A DNA stretch of 64,000 nt from Fundicoccus culcitae (GCF_024661895.1 NZ_CP102453.1:2170001-2234000); one strand, 5' to 3'. Counted from the stretch's first letter, positions 1-8,260 are shown. The notes: generated by a model from the sequence alone, not told the origin. Numbers and translations are program-made.

Positions 1-2
1 GT

Positions 3-227
3 TTAATTATTGGAGATGAAGCCGTCTATAACGGACGTCCTGCTGATAATATTGCTCCAGCTTACGAAGAAGCAGCTGAAAAGATTAAAAAATATGCGCA
101 TTCAGAAGAAGATGTTTTAAGTTACGCACTCTTTCCAGATCAAGCGATGGACTTCTTGGGTCGTCGTGAAGATCCATTTTATGACGTGCCAATACAAATG
201 GTGAATGTCGTTATTGATGTTAAATAG
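3..227 (+). CDS. C-terminal end of an oxaloacetate decarboxylase / pyruvate carboxylase-type alpha subunit (partial)
   Basis: The window opens inside an open frame that gives 74 residues and stops with TAG at 225-227. The tail contains SYALFPDQAMDFLGRRED and ends in VVIDVK. Alternating 'SEEDVLSYALFP' and 'FLGRREDPFYDVP' segments are typical of the C-terminal end of the carboxyltransferase subunit of oxaloacetate decarboxylase (OadA) and related pyruvate carboxylase B subunits. No biotin motif (AMKM) is visible in this tail, so biotin would be on a separate carrier protein. The family assignment comes from the tail only, so the substrate is not settled. Confidence 0.55.
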   Translation, partial: LIIGDEAVYNGRPADNIAPAYEEAAEKIKKYAHSEEDVLSYALFPDQAMDFLGRREDPFYDVPIQMVNVVIDVK

Positions 228-290
228 ACAGCTAAGGAAGAAAAGTCAATCTTGATTGTTGACGATAAGCCTTTATATTGTAATTAAACC

Positions 291-314
291 AATAAATATC
301 GCAGAGATATTTAT
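291..314. repeat. Back-to-back pair of the 16-mer motif (minimal bracket)
   Basis: AATAAATATC (291-300) is followed directly by GCAGAGATATTTAT (301-314). The two are oppositely oriented copies of the motif found throughout the window, here with no insert between them. The pair lies between the OadA-like gene and the rpmE2 promoter. Confidence 0.7.
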
Positions 315-324
315 AAAAATTTCT

Positions 325-375
325 TTGCATTATTCGGGCGCTCGTGGTATCATCTTATTGTTGCACAATTGTGCA
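325..375 (+). promoter_or_regulatory. rpmE2 promoter with a 14-bp palindrome at the start of transcription
   Basis: TTGCAT (325-330) and TATCAT (348-353) are separated by exactly 17 bp, a good sigma-A promoter. The perfect palindrome TGCACAATTGTGCA (362-375) would lie at about +1 to +15, where it could act as an operator or a short 5' hairpin. It does not resemble the usual Zur box. Confidence 0.55.
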
Positions 376-427
376 TTGAAAAACTGTAGGTTAGCAGATA
401 GCTTACGGCAGAAAAGGAGAAGACAAT

Positions 428-694
428 ATGAAAGCAGACATCCATCCAAAATACCAACCAGTTGTCTTTATGGATACTACGACAGGTTATCAATTTCTTT
501 CAGGATCAACTCGCAGCTCGCAAGAAACTGTTGAGTGGGAAGACGGTAATACTTACCCATTAATCCGTATGGAAATTTCATCTGATTCACATCCATTTTA
601 CACTGGACGTCAAAAATTCACGCAAGCCGATGGTCGAGTAGACCGCTTTAATAAAAAGTATGGCTTTGCTAATAAAACTGAAGACGCAGAATAA
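428..694 (+). CDS. rpmE2: 50S ribosomal protein L31 type B
   Basis: An 88-residue protein starting [16 protein letters not shown], with the L31 features 'HP.Y..V' and '[14 protein letters not shown]'. The four cysteines of zinc-binding L31 (type A) are absent, so this is the zinc-free type B paralogue, which in many bacteria replaces type A under zinc limitation. It is a component of the large ribosomal subunit, near the central protuberance. The start is preceded by AAAAGGAG at 413-420. The gene stands alone between its own promoter and a terminator. Confidence 0.95.
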   Translation: MKADIHPKYQPVVFMDTTTGYQFLSGSTRSSQETVEWEDGNTYPLIRMEISSDSHPFYTGRQKFTQADGRVDRFNKKYGFANKTEDAE

Positions 695-728
695 TCGTTG
701 AAATACAGTGATCAATAAGCATTTAGGG

Positions 729-760
729 GGTTTGCCATCTGAGATGGTAGACCTTTTTTT
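729..760 (+). terminator. Rho-independent terminator of rpmE2
   Basis: GGTTTGCCATCT pairs with AGATGGTAGACC (two G-U pairs), followed by CTTTTTTT. Confidence 0.85.
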
Positions 761-867
761 CTGTGTTTGAAGGCCAAAATGTCTAAGCGTAATTAATCAA
801 AAAATATGGTAGAATGAGAAGCAAAGAGCCATATGAAAATGATAAATACATATCCTTGGAGGACGAG

Positions 868-1623
868 ATGGACTATACGAAAATTAATGCGAAGACAATT
901 GATCAATGGGTAGAAGAAGGCTGGCAATGGGGGATTCCGCTGAGTCATGAGGCGTTTGTTGCAGCTAAAGAGGGTGACTGGGAAATGTTGTTAACACCAA
1001 CTAAGCCAGTACCTAAAGCATGGTATCCTGATTTGAAGGGCAAGAAAGTGTTAGGTTTAGCCTCAGGAGGCGGGCAACAAATGCCGATATTTACAGCTTT
1101 AGGGGCAGAATGTACGGTCCTTGATTATTCTAGCAAACAGATTGAAAGTGAAAAGCTAGTTGCTGAACGCGAAGGGTATACGATTGAATTGTTGCAAGCG
1201 GATATGACGCAACCTTTGCCTTTTGCTGATGGGACATTTGATATGATTTTTCACCCTGTTTCCAATGTTTATATTGAAGATGTGTTGCCTGTTTGGATGG
1301 AGTGTTATCGTGTATTGAAACCTAGTGGACGCTTGTTGGCAGGTTTAGATAACGGCTTTAACTTTCTTTTTGACGAAGGTGATGAAAGTACGATTAAGTA
1401 TGCCTTACCGTTTAATCCATTAAAGAATCCGGAACATTTAGAAGCCTTGGAAAAAAGTAACTCCGGTGTGCAGTTTTCGCATACCATAGAAGAACAAATC
1501 CGTGGTCAACTCCAAGCTGGATTTCGATTGCTAGATGTGTACGAAGATACCAATGGCGAAGGCTTTCTGCATGAACAAGGTGTCCCAACTTTTTGGGCTA
1601 CTTTGGCAGTGAAAGAAGCTTAG
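868..1623 (+). CDS. SAM-dependent class I methyltransferase (Methyltransf_11 type)
   Basis: A 251-residue protein. The SAM-binding core is clear: motif I VLGLASGGGQQ near residue 60, an acidic residue ending strand 2 ('TVLDYS'), and 'QADMTQPLPFADGTFDMI', which is motif II of Methyltransf_11 enzymes. The frame is open 18 codons further upstream, but TTGGAGG at 856-862 sits 5 bp before the ATG at 868, so that start is preferred. The substrate cannot be told. Close relatives in Firmicutes are annotated only as class I SAM methyltransferases. It is a single gene with its own terminator. Confidence 0.85.
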   Translation: MDYTKINAKTIDQWVEEGWQWGIPLSHEAFVAAKEGDWEMLLTPTKPVPKAWYPDLKGKKVLGLASGGGQQMPIFTALGAECTVLDYSSKQIESEKLVAEREGYTIELLQADMTQPLPFADGTFDMIFHPVSNVYIEDVLPVWMECYRVLKPSGRLLAGLDNGFNFLFDEGDESTIKYALPFNPLKNPEHLEALEKSNSGVQFSHTIEEQIRGQLQAGFRLLDVYEDTNGEGFLHEQGVPTFWATLAVKEA

Positions 1624-1641
1624 ATTGCAAATAAAAAGTTT

Positions 1642-1692
1642 AAAACGCCTCTGCAGCGGCTTAATTTAGGTTAAGCTACGGCAGAGGCGTTT
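1642..1692 (+). terminator. Terminator after the methyltransferase gene
   Basis: AAACGCCTCTGC (1643-1654) pairs with GCAGAGGCGTTT (1681-1692), with a nested GCTTAA/TTAAGC hairpin. The 3' T-run is short, so termination strength is uncertain. Because of its symmetry it may also act on the opposite strand. Confidence 0.6.
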
Positions 1693-1699
1693 GATTTGT

Positions 1700-1975
1700 A
1701 TGCGGGAAGTGAGCGGAAAGTTAAAAAGCTAATCGGTCACCAAATACCTAATTTCATGACCGAATAGCTTAATTTGTAGTTTATTTAATGGTCTCACATT
1801 TCCCGCTTAGGTTCACGCACACAAGAAGCGACATTTCCTGTGTGCGCCTGGGCTCGCGCTCACAACAACAGCCCGAATATGTGTGCGCTCCCCATCGCGC
1901 TCACAACAACAGCCCGAATATGTGTGCGCTAGTGCAGCGTAAGTGAGAAATGACGGTTTTTCACTTGCCACTCAC
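1700..1975. repeat. Hairpin-repeat island 1
   Basis: This non-coding stretch holds a linker copy (AAGTGAGCGGAAAGTTA), an inverted copy of the CGGTCA unit (AATCGGTCACC ... CATGACCGAATAGC, about 1733-1769), a second linker (ATTTCCCGCTTAGG, about 1799) and two copies of the GTGTGCGC / GCGCTCACA unit between about 1817 and 1930. The CGGTCA unit is close to the exact reverse complement of the one at 9030-9064. No gene is seen. Confidence 0.75.
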
Positions 1976-1999
1976 AAAAATTTGCCAAGCCAAGCCACA

Positions 2000-3448
2000 T
2001 TACCCCTCACTAATCCCCGCAATAAAAGCATCTGCGACGCGTTCAGCTTGCTTAATACACAAGTGAATGTTGTTGTTACCATAATGGATTTTAGAAATCC
2101 AATGGCCTAACATATATACATTGGGTAACACACCAAAGCGGCTTGAAACAATTTGGCAATGAGGCCAAGTGACCATCGCGCCCCCACGGAAATAAGGGGT
2201 CAGAATCTCACGGTTGTAAAGATTCTTTATTAAAGGATCAAAATCTAAGGCTTTACGAATATCAAATTGAAAACCGGTACAGTTGATTAAATAATCGGCT
2301 TCGTAACGACCACCATTACTGGTTTTTAAGACAAAGCCATTATTTTCACTCATAATAGCCTCTAAATTTGTCACAATTTCCAAGCGGCCATTATCTAAAT
2401 TTTCCAACACAACCTGCAAGGATTCCACGGGAATTTGACTTCTAAAATGATTGAAAATACGTTCATATTTATTATGATAACGATCGCGGTCCATTGGCGT
2501 TAAAGCATTATATAAATCCGATAAGTAGATGGTCATCATCACAATATAACGACGCAACTTGCCTAAAGATTCATCACGGCGCTCAATAGCTAGACGAATT
2601 TCATCGATTGATCCCGTCCCATATAATTCCAATAACTGCCAAATATCAATACCGTTCGTAGCTAAATCACTTAAGAAGGTATCCACCATTGTCTGAAGAC
2701 CAATGAAACCATCCGCATCTGCTTGCTCGCGAATCCATTCATCCGAAAAAGACAGGTGGATGTCCCCTTGATAACGCGTAAACTTCACGGTTTTAAAAGG
2801 GGTGGTATCATTTGTATACAGTCGTAAAGGTTGTTTTAAATCATATGTTTTTAATAAATACTTCGTGACATCCAAAGCAGTTAAACCTGTTCCAATTATC
2901 CCGATTGGACGATTGGCATCAAGCTCGGATAATTTCTCCTCAAGCGGCACCGGGTGATTAATATAATTCGGCGTCCCCTCTAATTCATAATAATCCGCAT
3001 AGGGTGGGTGGCCAATCGTGAAAAAGATAGCATCATACCCCTCGTACCATTGCCCCGCTTCATCCTGAAGCCTTTTAGTATCGTAATCAACGATTGCCAC
3101 TTGATGCTTAACGACCTTGTCCGATTCTAAAAACCGAACTAATCGATCAAATAAATACCCCCCGTAATACTCACGCGGAACAAAGGCATCGTTTGTTGCG
3201 TAGTCTGCATGATTTTCACGTAACCAATCAAGAAAATCGTCAGGTTTTTCTGGAATAATACTTAAATCTTGCGCATGTTCGTTCATAATCGCTTCTTTTG
3301 TATCTTTAGTGTACGGTGCCCCTACGATAAAATCCCCTGTTTTATCAAATAAATCGATCGTCAGATCGTGCTGAATTTCATCTTGGCTTAAAAGTTTGCG
3401 AATAATCGTAAGCCCACTGATACCACCGCCAACAACGGCTACCTTCAT
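2000..3448 (-). CDS. FAD/NAD(P)-binding flavoprotein (NAD_binding_9 type)
   Basis: A 482-residue protein with an N-terminal Rossmann dinucleotide-binding motif, VAVVGGGISGLTIIRKLL (GxGxxG). A second nucleotide-binding signature, 'PIGIIGTGLTALDV', follows near residue 165, and 'YLINCTGFQF' near residue 400 is the third conserved segment of two-dinucleotide-binding flavoproteins. The architecture matches the poorly characterised NAD_binding_9 family (HI0933/YdcG-like proteins, some related to lysine/ornithine N-monooxygenases). GGAGA precedes the start codon on the minus strand. The gene is transcribed away from the DNPH1-like gene, with a shared 150-bp promoter region. The substrate is unknown. 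Confidence 0.75.
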   Translation of the reverse strand: MKVAVVGGGISGLTIIRKLLSQDEIQHDLTIDLFDKTGDFIVGAPYTKDTKEAIMNEHAQDLSIIPEKPDDFLDWLRENHADYATNDAFVPREYYGGYLFDRLVRFLESDKVVKHQVAIVDYDTKRLQDEAGQWYEGYDAIFFTIGHPPYADYYELEGTPNYINHPVPLEEKLSELDANRPIGIIGTGLTALDVTKYLLKTYDLKQPLRLYTNDTTPFKTVKFTRYQGDIHLSFSDEWIREQADADGFIGLQTMVDTFLSDLATNGIDIWQLLELYGTGSIDEIRLAIERRDESLGKLRRYIVMMTIYLSDLYNALTPMDRDRYHNKYERIFNHFRSQIPVESLQVVLENLDNGRLEIVTNLEAIMSENNGFVLKTSNGGRYEADYLINCTGFQFDIRKALDFDPLIKNLYNREILTPYFRGGAMVTWPHCQIVSSRFGVLPNVYMLGHWISKIHYGNNNIHLCIKQAERVADAFIAGISEG

Positions 3449-3597
3449 AAGACTATCTCCATTTCATAATCATTCTAAATAGCTTTTACTTATATACCTA
3501 TTATAGAGTTTAAAAGGCAAAATTGAAACAGGGATATTTATTTTATTTGGTTGGGTTTTTTATTCATGATACAATAATGTCGAAAAAGGAGGCTATC

Positions 3598-4023
3598 ATG
3601 AAAATTTATTTTGCTGCATCGATACGTGGGGGTAGACAGGACGCTGATTTGTACCGTCAATTGATTGCTTATTTGAAGGCCAACCATCAAGTGCTAACCG
3701 AACACATTGGGGACAATCGGATAACTACTGCGGGGGAAACCGAATTAACTGACCAAGAAATACGCGATCGGGATATTGCGTGGATTATTGAAAGTGATGT
3801 GGTCATTGCGGAAACGACTTCGCCCTCTTTAGGTGTCGGATATGAATTGGCTTATGCAGAGTTTTTGCAAAAGCCAGTAATTATTTTGCATCGCAAAGAT
3901 GTCAATCACTTGTCGGCTATGATAGCGGGGACAGAATATTTCGATAAAATTTTCTATTATGTTGATTTTGAGGAAGCAAGGCAGATTTTGGACCAACAAC
4001 TGAAGACGTTGGGGAATGACTAA
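3598..4023 (+). CDS. 2'-deoxynucleoside 5'-phosphate N-hydrolase (DNPH1/RCL-like)
   Basis: A 141-residue protein starting MKIYFAASIRGGRQDADLY. 'IYFAASIRGGR', 'VLTEH', 'RDIAWIIESDVVIAETTSPSLGVGYEL' and the final acidic stretch match the nucleoside 2-deoxyribosyltransferase fold, and more exactly mammalian DNPH1 (RCL), which cleaves the N-glycosidic bond of deoxynucleoside 5'-monophosphates and sanitises damaged nucleotides. The conserved Glu of 'IAETTSPSLGVGYE' is the likely nucleophile. AAAAAGGAGG (3584-3593) fixes the start at 3598; a longer open frame upstream is not needed. A motif copy (GGGATATTTATTTT, 3531) lies just upstream. Confidence 0.8.
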   Translation: MKIYFAASIRGGRQDADLYRQLIAYLKANHQVLTEHIGDNRITTAGETELTDQEIRDRDIAWIIESDVVIAETTSPSLGVGYELAYAEFLQKPVIILHRKDVNHLSAMIAGTEYFDKIFYYVDFEEARQILDQQLKTLGND

Positions 4024-4080
4024 GGAAGAACTTATGTGGTGTACTATTCCCAATCGGAATAGATACATGCGAAATAGGTA

Positions 4081-4110
4081 TTGGACGCATGAAAAGCTTG
4101 AGCGTAAAAT
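4081..4110 (+). promoter_or_regulatory. Promoter of the cupin/CMD operon
   Basis: TTGGAC (4081-4086) and TAAAAT (4105-4110) have an 18-bp spacer. Just upstream, TATTCCCAATCGGAATA is an imperfect dyad that could be an operator. Confidence 0.5.
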
Positions 4111-4140
4111 AGAGTTAGGAAAAAAATAGGAGGAAAACAG

Positions 4141-4554
4141 ATGGCAAAACATGAAGAATTAAAAGATGGCACTCTATTTCCAGTTGGCGAAAAGAATGAA
4201 GCCTATGCACAATATTTCATCGGTCAAAGTTATTTAGCAACCTTGGTGAATGATCCGGATGTCAGTGTAGGTGTTTCAAATGTGACTTTTGAACCAGGTT
4301 GTCGTAATAATTGGCATATCCACCACGATGGTTTCCAATTGCTCCTAGTCACTGGCGGCGAAGGTTGGTACCAAGAAGAAGGCAAAGATGCGCAATTCTT
4401 GACGGCTGGCAACGTTGTTGTTATCAAAGAAGGGATTAACCACTGGCATGGTGCTGCTGAAGATAGCTGGTTTGATCACTTAGCTATTTCTACAGGAACA
4501 ACAGAATGGTTGGATCCTGTTACTGACGAACACTATAACCAATTAAAGAAATAA
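4141..4554 (+). CDS. Cupin-domain protein
   Basis: A 137-residue single-domain cupin. Motif 1 is visible as 'NNWHIHHDGFQLLLVTGGEGWYQEEG' (metal-binding HxH...E) and motif 2 as 'GNVVVIKEGINHWHGA' (PxGxxHxx). AGGAGG at 4130-4135 gives the start. The gene is followed after 15 bp by a carboxymuconolactone decarboxylase-like gene. This cupin + CMD pair is common in Firmicutes and is thought to deal with oxidised or quinone-like small molecules, but no substrate can be read from the sequence. Confidence 0.85.
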   Translation: MAKHEELKDGTLFPVGEKNEAYAQYFIGQSYLATLVNDPDVSVGVSNVTFEPGCRNNWHIHHDGFQLLLVTGGEGWYQEEGKDAQFLTAGNVVVIKEGINHWHGAAEDSWFDHLAISTGTTEWLDPVTDEHYNQLKK

Positions 4555-4569
4555 GAAAGAGGGATTCAC

Positions 4570-4884
4570 TTGAAAAAACAAACGGCTGGGCGTAACAATT
4601 TAGGCGAATTTGCTCCTCAATTTGCAGCTTTGAACGATGATACTTTGTTTGGCGAAGTTTGGTCGCGTGAAGATGCATTATCAGCCCATGACCGTAGCAT
4701 GATTACGGTAGCAAGCTTGATGACACAAGGGGTACCTCAATTGGAAGATCATTTGAAAATGGCCAAGCAAAACGGCGTGACCAAAGACGAAATCGTTGAA
4801 ATTATCACCCATCTTGCTTTCTATACAGGCTGGCCAAAAGCTTGGTCTGCTTTCAATATGGCCAAAGAAATTTTTAACGACTAA
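4570..4884 (+). CDS. Carboxymuconolactone decarboxylase (CMD) family protein
   Basis: A 104-residue protein with the CMD core 'DRSMITVASLMTQGVPQLEDHLKMAKQNGVTKDEIVEIITHLAFYTGWPKA' in the usual order. The Cys pair of the AhpD subgroup (CxxC) is absent, so it is not an AhpD-type peroxidase partner. It starts with TTG, preceded by AAAGAGGG. It forms an operon with the cupin gene. The stop codon TAA is the first part of a copy of the 16-mer motif (TAAATATCTCTGC). Confidence 0.85.
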   Translation: MKKQTAGRNNLGEFAPQFAALNDDTLFGEVWSREDALSAHDRSMITVASLMTQGVPQLEDHLKMAKQNGVTKDEIVEIITHLAFYTGWPKAWSAFNMAKEIFND

Positions 4885-4909
4885 ATATCTCTGCTGCTTA
4901 GTCGCTTCA

Positions 4910-5043
4910 AAAACCGAGAGGTTTTAAATAATAGTGGGACCGTCTTCCGCGCGGTTCCAGACTCGGCTGGTTAGTCTCTCCCTAAAGGAGAGATGTACAC
5001 TAGTCCGTCCTTTACACTATTATTTAAACCCCCTCGGTTTTTT
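4910..5043 (+). ncRNA. Large branched RNA structure ending in a terminator
   Basis: A long outer stem pairs 4910-4936 (AAAACCGAG...AATAATAGTG) with 5014-5039 (CACTATTATT...CTCGGTTTT), ending in seven or more T. Enclosed are the hairpin GGACCG/CGGTTCC (4937-4958), AGACT/AGTCT (about 4959-4976) and CTCTCC-CTAAA-GGAGAG (4976-4992). It may be the terminator of the cupin operon, a leader of the next gene, or a small RNA. It matches no riboswitch class that I recognise. Confidence 0.55.
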
Positions 5044-5127
5044 TCTGCTCTTAGAGGGTGGGTTTAAGTTTTAAGAGAGGGTTAATTTTTGCTAAAATAT
5101 AAAGGGAATGGAAGGAGTGGTGATGAG

Positions 5128-5772
5128 ATGAAGCATCAATGGCGTAAGGATGAGAAGGCATTGTATATTGGGGCGAAACAGCCGGTGTTGTTGGAGATTC
5201 CTGAGCAAAAGTTTATTTCAATTACGGGTCAAGGAAATCCGAATGGGGAAGATTATGCTGCGCGGATTGCAGCTTTGTATCCCATGGCTTATAACCTGCG
5301 ATTTAAATTGAAGCGTGGCGAAATTGGTGATAAACCGTTTGAATATACGGTTTATCCCTTAGAAGGGGTGTGGACTTCCGTAGAATACACGCCAGGTCAG
5401 CCGATTAATAAGAATTTATTAGTTTATAAAATCATGATTCGTCAGCCTGATGTGATTTCGCAGATGGATTTTGAGGCCGCTTTGGCAGAATCGATGGCGA
5501 AGAAGCCCAATGATTTATATGCTGAAGTTCAATTTGAAACGTATACCGAAGGGCAAGTGGTGCAAATGTTGCATGTGGGTCCATTTGATACGGAAGCTGA
5601 GACGTTTGCGGTAATAGAGGCTTTTATGAGCGAACAAGGTCTAGAGCGCGATTGGATCATGCAGGATTATGTCCATCGCGAGATTTATTTGACGGATCCA
5701 AGGAAGATTGCGCCGGAAAAATACAAAACCACTTTGCGTGTGAAAGTTAAGGCGAAAAAATCCTTGACCTAA
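5128..5772 (+). CDS. GyrI-like small-molecule-binding domain protein
   Basis: A 214-residue protein that starts MKHQWRKDEKALYIGAKQPV and carries the pattern 'FISITGQGNPNGEDYAARIAALYPMAYNLRF...YTVYPLEGVW', followed by 'VQMLHVGPFDTEAETFAVIEAFM'. This is the GyrI-like / AraC effector-binding SHS2 fold in the stand-alone form common in Firmicutes; several such proteins bind hydrophobic compounds or hydrolyse cyclopropanoids. GGAAGGAGTGG (5110-5120) places the start at 5128. It is monocistronic and followed by a hairpin-repeat island. Confidence 0.75.
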   Translation: MKHQWRKDEKALYIGAKQPVLLEIPEQKFISITGQGNPNGEDYAARIAALYPMAYNLRFKLKRGEIGDKPFEYTVYPLEGVWTSVEYTPGQPINKNLLVYKIMIRQPDVISQMDFEAALAESMAKKPNDLYAEVQFETYTEGQVVQMLHVGPFDTEAETFAVIEAFMSEQGLERDWIMQDYVHREIYLTDPRKIAPEKYKTTLRVKVKAKKSLT

Positions 5773-5926
5773 GCTAGCCTACCAAAAAGAGGGTAAGCAG
5801 GAAGTAACTAACCGGTGATTGGATAAGTCGTATCTTATATTTTGATTTGCCGGCTTTCGATTTCCACTGAAAACCGGCAAGTGGGTTGAGCCGTTGGAAG
5901 AGTGAAATGACGAGCCCCCAATCCCC

Positions 5927-6131
5927 CGCCAAACGGTGCCTCATTTGGCGTTCACCCGTGCTTCCCCCGCCAAACGGCGCCTCATTTGGCGTTCACCCGT
6001 GCCTCCCCCGCCAAACGGCGCCTCATTTGGCGTTCACTCGTGTCTCCCCCGCCAAACAGCGCCTCATTTGGCGTTCACTCGTGCCTCCCCCGCCAAACGA
6101 CGCCTCATTTGGCGTTCACCCAGATGACGAG
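5927..6131. repeat. Hairpin array: 5 units of 41 bp, stem CGCCAAA/TTTGGCG
   Basis: Units start at 5927, 5968, 6009, 6050 and 6091. Each has CGCCAAA, a 10-nt loop and TTTGGCG, then about 17 bp of spacer. The stem is invariant while loop and spacer vary a little. The open frames that run through it are repeat artefacts. The same stem family occurs at 20248 and 20610. Confidence 0.9.
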
Positions 6132-6189
6132 GAAGAACATAAGCTTCGCCACCGTAAACGGGAAGTGATAGCCGTCTTTCGATGCTCAT

Positions 6190-6420
6190 TTAAGCTATTG
6201 TCACATGAAAATATCTGAGTGACAATAACGTCTTCTCATTTACCACTTACTTTTTTATCCAGATTTTGGACAGAAAAGACTATTCTTTCACGAAAATTAG
6301 TCATTTGATGACCGATTAGCTTTACTTAACGTTCGCACACTTCCCGCTCCCCATCACGCACACAACAACTTTCTGAATATGTGTGCGCCCAAGTAAGTGA
6401 GAGATGACGATTCTTTACTT
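6190..6420. repeat. Mixed hairpin modules and linkers
   Basis: In order: an ATTGTCA...TGACAAT unit (about 6195-6228), a CATTTACCACTTAC linker, a remnant of the TTTGGACAGA unit, an AGTCATTTGATGACCG unit (about 6297-6320), the linker CACTTCCCGCT and a GCGCACACA-type unit (about 6354-6390). The order is the same as at 41851-42083. Confidence 0.7.
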
Positions 6421-6471
6421 CCCGCTTTCTTGAGAAAGATTAGCTCTTTGCTAGGGCTAACGTTGATAGGC

Positions 6472-6635
6472 GGCGATGAGTCCCATGAACTTCGCCACCA
6501 AATTGAATTGACGGCGATGAGTCCTATGAGCTTCGCCACCAAATTGAATTGATGGCGAAGGGGTACATAAGCTCCGCCACCAAATTGAATTGATGGCGAA
6601 GGGGTACATAAGCTCCGCCACCAAATTATGAACAG
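6472..6635. repeat. Hairpin array: 4 units of 41 bp, stem GGCGA/TCGCC
   Basis: Units start at 6472, 6513, 6554 and 6595. GGCGA(T/A)G and CTTCGCC (later CTCCGCC) form the stem; CACCAAATTGAATTGA is the spacer. A related array with the same spacer logic lies at 41508-41663 and a short one at 20429. Confidence 0.9.
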
Positions 6636-6726
6636 TTTATCGGTATCCGAATTCACCCACTTATAATAAGCCAATTAATTCCACTTAATGGAAGTGGAAA
6701 CTGTGGTGTGGACGATAAATATAACT

Positions 6727-6931
6727 AATTGGTCATCAAATGACTGATTTCTAGACCGAATATAGCTAATCTGTCATCTGCTCGAGTAGCAAAAGACAGA
6801 ATAGCCTTAATCTGTCATCTGCTCAGGTAGCAGAAGACAGAATAATTTGATTCTGTCCAAAACCCAAATAAAAAAGGACAGAATGACCTGATTCTGTCCA
6901 AAATCCGGGTAAAAAAGCAATTGGGAAATGG
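6727..6931. repeat. Mixed-stem hairpin array in one 41-bp register
   Basis: Five units start at 6727, 6768, 6809, 6850 and 6891, all exactly 41 bp apart, yet they belong to three stem families: TTGGTCA/TGACTG-GACCGAAT (first), AATCTGTC/GACAGAAT (second, third) and ATTCTGTCC/GGACAGAAT (fourth, fifth). Confidence 0.9.
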
Positions 6932-7027
6932 GAGGCAGTTATTGTTATTCAGAAATTTCCATGTGATGATAACGAAGATGAGCATTGAAAGAGGTCTATC
7001 ACTTTCCGCTTCCATTTAATGCGTTAT

Positions 7028-7191
7028 GTGGAATATCCAGGTCTCGTTCGTTCCACATACTCCATTAAGTGGAATATCCTAAGCAAGTTCGTTCCACTTA
7101 ATCAGTTAAGTGGAATATCCTAAGCGAGTTCGTTCCACATACTTCGTTAAGTGGAATATCCTAAGCCAGTTAATTCCACTTTCACTCAGCG
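7028..7191. repeat. Hairpin array: 4 units of 41 bp, stem GTGGAA/TTCCAC
   Basis: Units start at 7028, 7069, 7110 and 7151 with a TATCCTAAGCNAGTT loop. The array ends close to the terminator of the RibD-like gene. Confidence 0.9.
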
Positions 7192-7205
7192 CACTAACCC
7201 CTTCA

Positions 7206-7246
7206 AAAAAACCCGCCGCCTCTCTCGAGAAGCAGCGGTATTTATT
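7206..7246 (-). terminator. Terminator of the RibD-like gene with a motif copy at its base
   Basis: On the minus strand AATAAATACCGCTGC follows the stop codon closely and its CCGCTGC forms the 5' arm with GGCGGCGG, followed by GTTTTTTT. Here the 16-mer motif is part of the terminator stem. Confidence 0.75.
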
Positions 7247-7252
7247 CAAAAA

Positions 7253-7984
7253 TTAACGCGCGTTATTCACAGTATAGCGCATCCAAACGGCGTTGTCCTC
7301 ACGGACTTCCACGGCTTTCACGGTAAAGGCAACCGGATCATCATTAGTCAACCCAGCCATCGCGTCAAACACGCTGGCGGTTTCGGTTGAACCGTCAGCC
7401 GTTGGCGACACAACAAAGCTAATTTCATCACATAAACCCGCTTGGATAAAGGACCAATTAATCACGCCCCCGCCACCGAGCATCACCAAGTCCATGTTGA
7501 AATCGCGGCTCAACTTTTCCAATACCATGTCCAAATCAATGGACTCATCCCCACAAATAATGTAAGGAATATTCAAATCACGTAAAAAGGCTTTATAAGA
7601 ATTACTCACTTTTTCCGTTAACACCTCCAAAACCGTTGCCGTGGTTTTGCCATACGTAATCGTATTTTTCTCCCAGCCTAACTTACCCGACCGGTCGAAA
7701 GAAATATAGTATTTATCATGTTCGGACTCCACGAAGAAATCCCCCGCAGGCACTTCTGCCGCCAGCTCATCTAAAACGGGCACCTTATAATGCGTGAAAT
7801 TATCATCGGTCGTTGTCCGCCCCGAAATCCAGCCCTGATGCTTGTAGTGCGCGTCTTCCCCAAAAGCTAAATCATAAAATAATTTTCCAGACCCCTTACT
7901 TTCAGGCAAATCCATAAATTTCCCCATAATTTTCCCATCGAGTGACACCTGCATATGACAAAAGATATAAGGACGCTCCATCAT
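7253..7984 (-). CDS. RibD C-terminal / dihydrofolate reductase-fold protein
   Basis: A 243-residue protein with the RibD_C pattern: 'PYIFCHMQVSLDGKI' at the N-terminus (the 'SLDG' strand that contacts NADPH), 'WISGRTTTDD' (G-R-x-T), and 'MDLVMLGGGGVINWSFIQAGLCDEISFVVSP', the glycine-rich NADPH-binding loop. No deaminase domain is fused, so it is a stand-alone reductase-fold protein. The family includes riboflavin-pathway reductases and many of unknown substrate, and there are no rib genes nearby. AAGGGAG precedes the start. A GH1 gene remnant lies just upstream. Confidence 0.75.
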   Translation of the reverse strand: MMERPYIFCHMQVSLDGKIMGKFMDLPESKGSGKLFYDLAFGEDAHYKHQGWISGRTTTDDNFTHYKVPVLDELAAEVPAGDFFVESEHDKYYISFDRSGKLGWEKNTITYGKTTATVLEVLTEKVSNSYKAFLRDLNIPYIICGDESIDLDMVLEKLSRDFNMDLVMLGGGGVINWSFIQAGLCDEISFVVSPTADGSTETASVFDAMAGLTNDDPVAFTVKAVEVREDNAVWMRYTVNNAR

Positions 7985-8026
7985 TTAACACTCCCTTTGT
8001 TATTCTACTAAAATTTTACTACATAG

Positions 8027-8170
<144 letters not shown>

Positions 8171-8260
8171 GTAAAAGGTTAGAATCATTTCTTTGCTTTA
8201 TAAAGTCCGGATTTCTTATGGTTACTTATTCAGTAAGCTTGATGTTGAGGTTTGTGTTGG

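Noticed and set aside
5927-6131. Possible CRISPR array in the regular 41-bp repeats
   Set aside because: The whole unit repeats, spacers are near-identical rather than unique, no cas genes are present, and the same holds for the other arrays.
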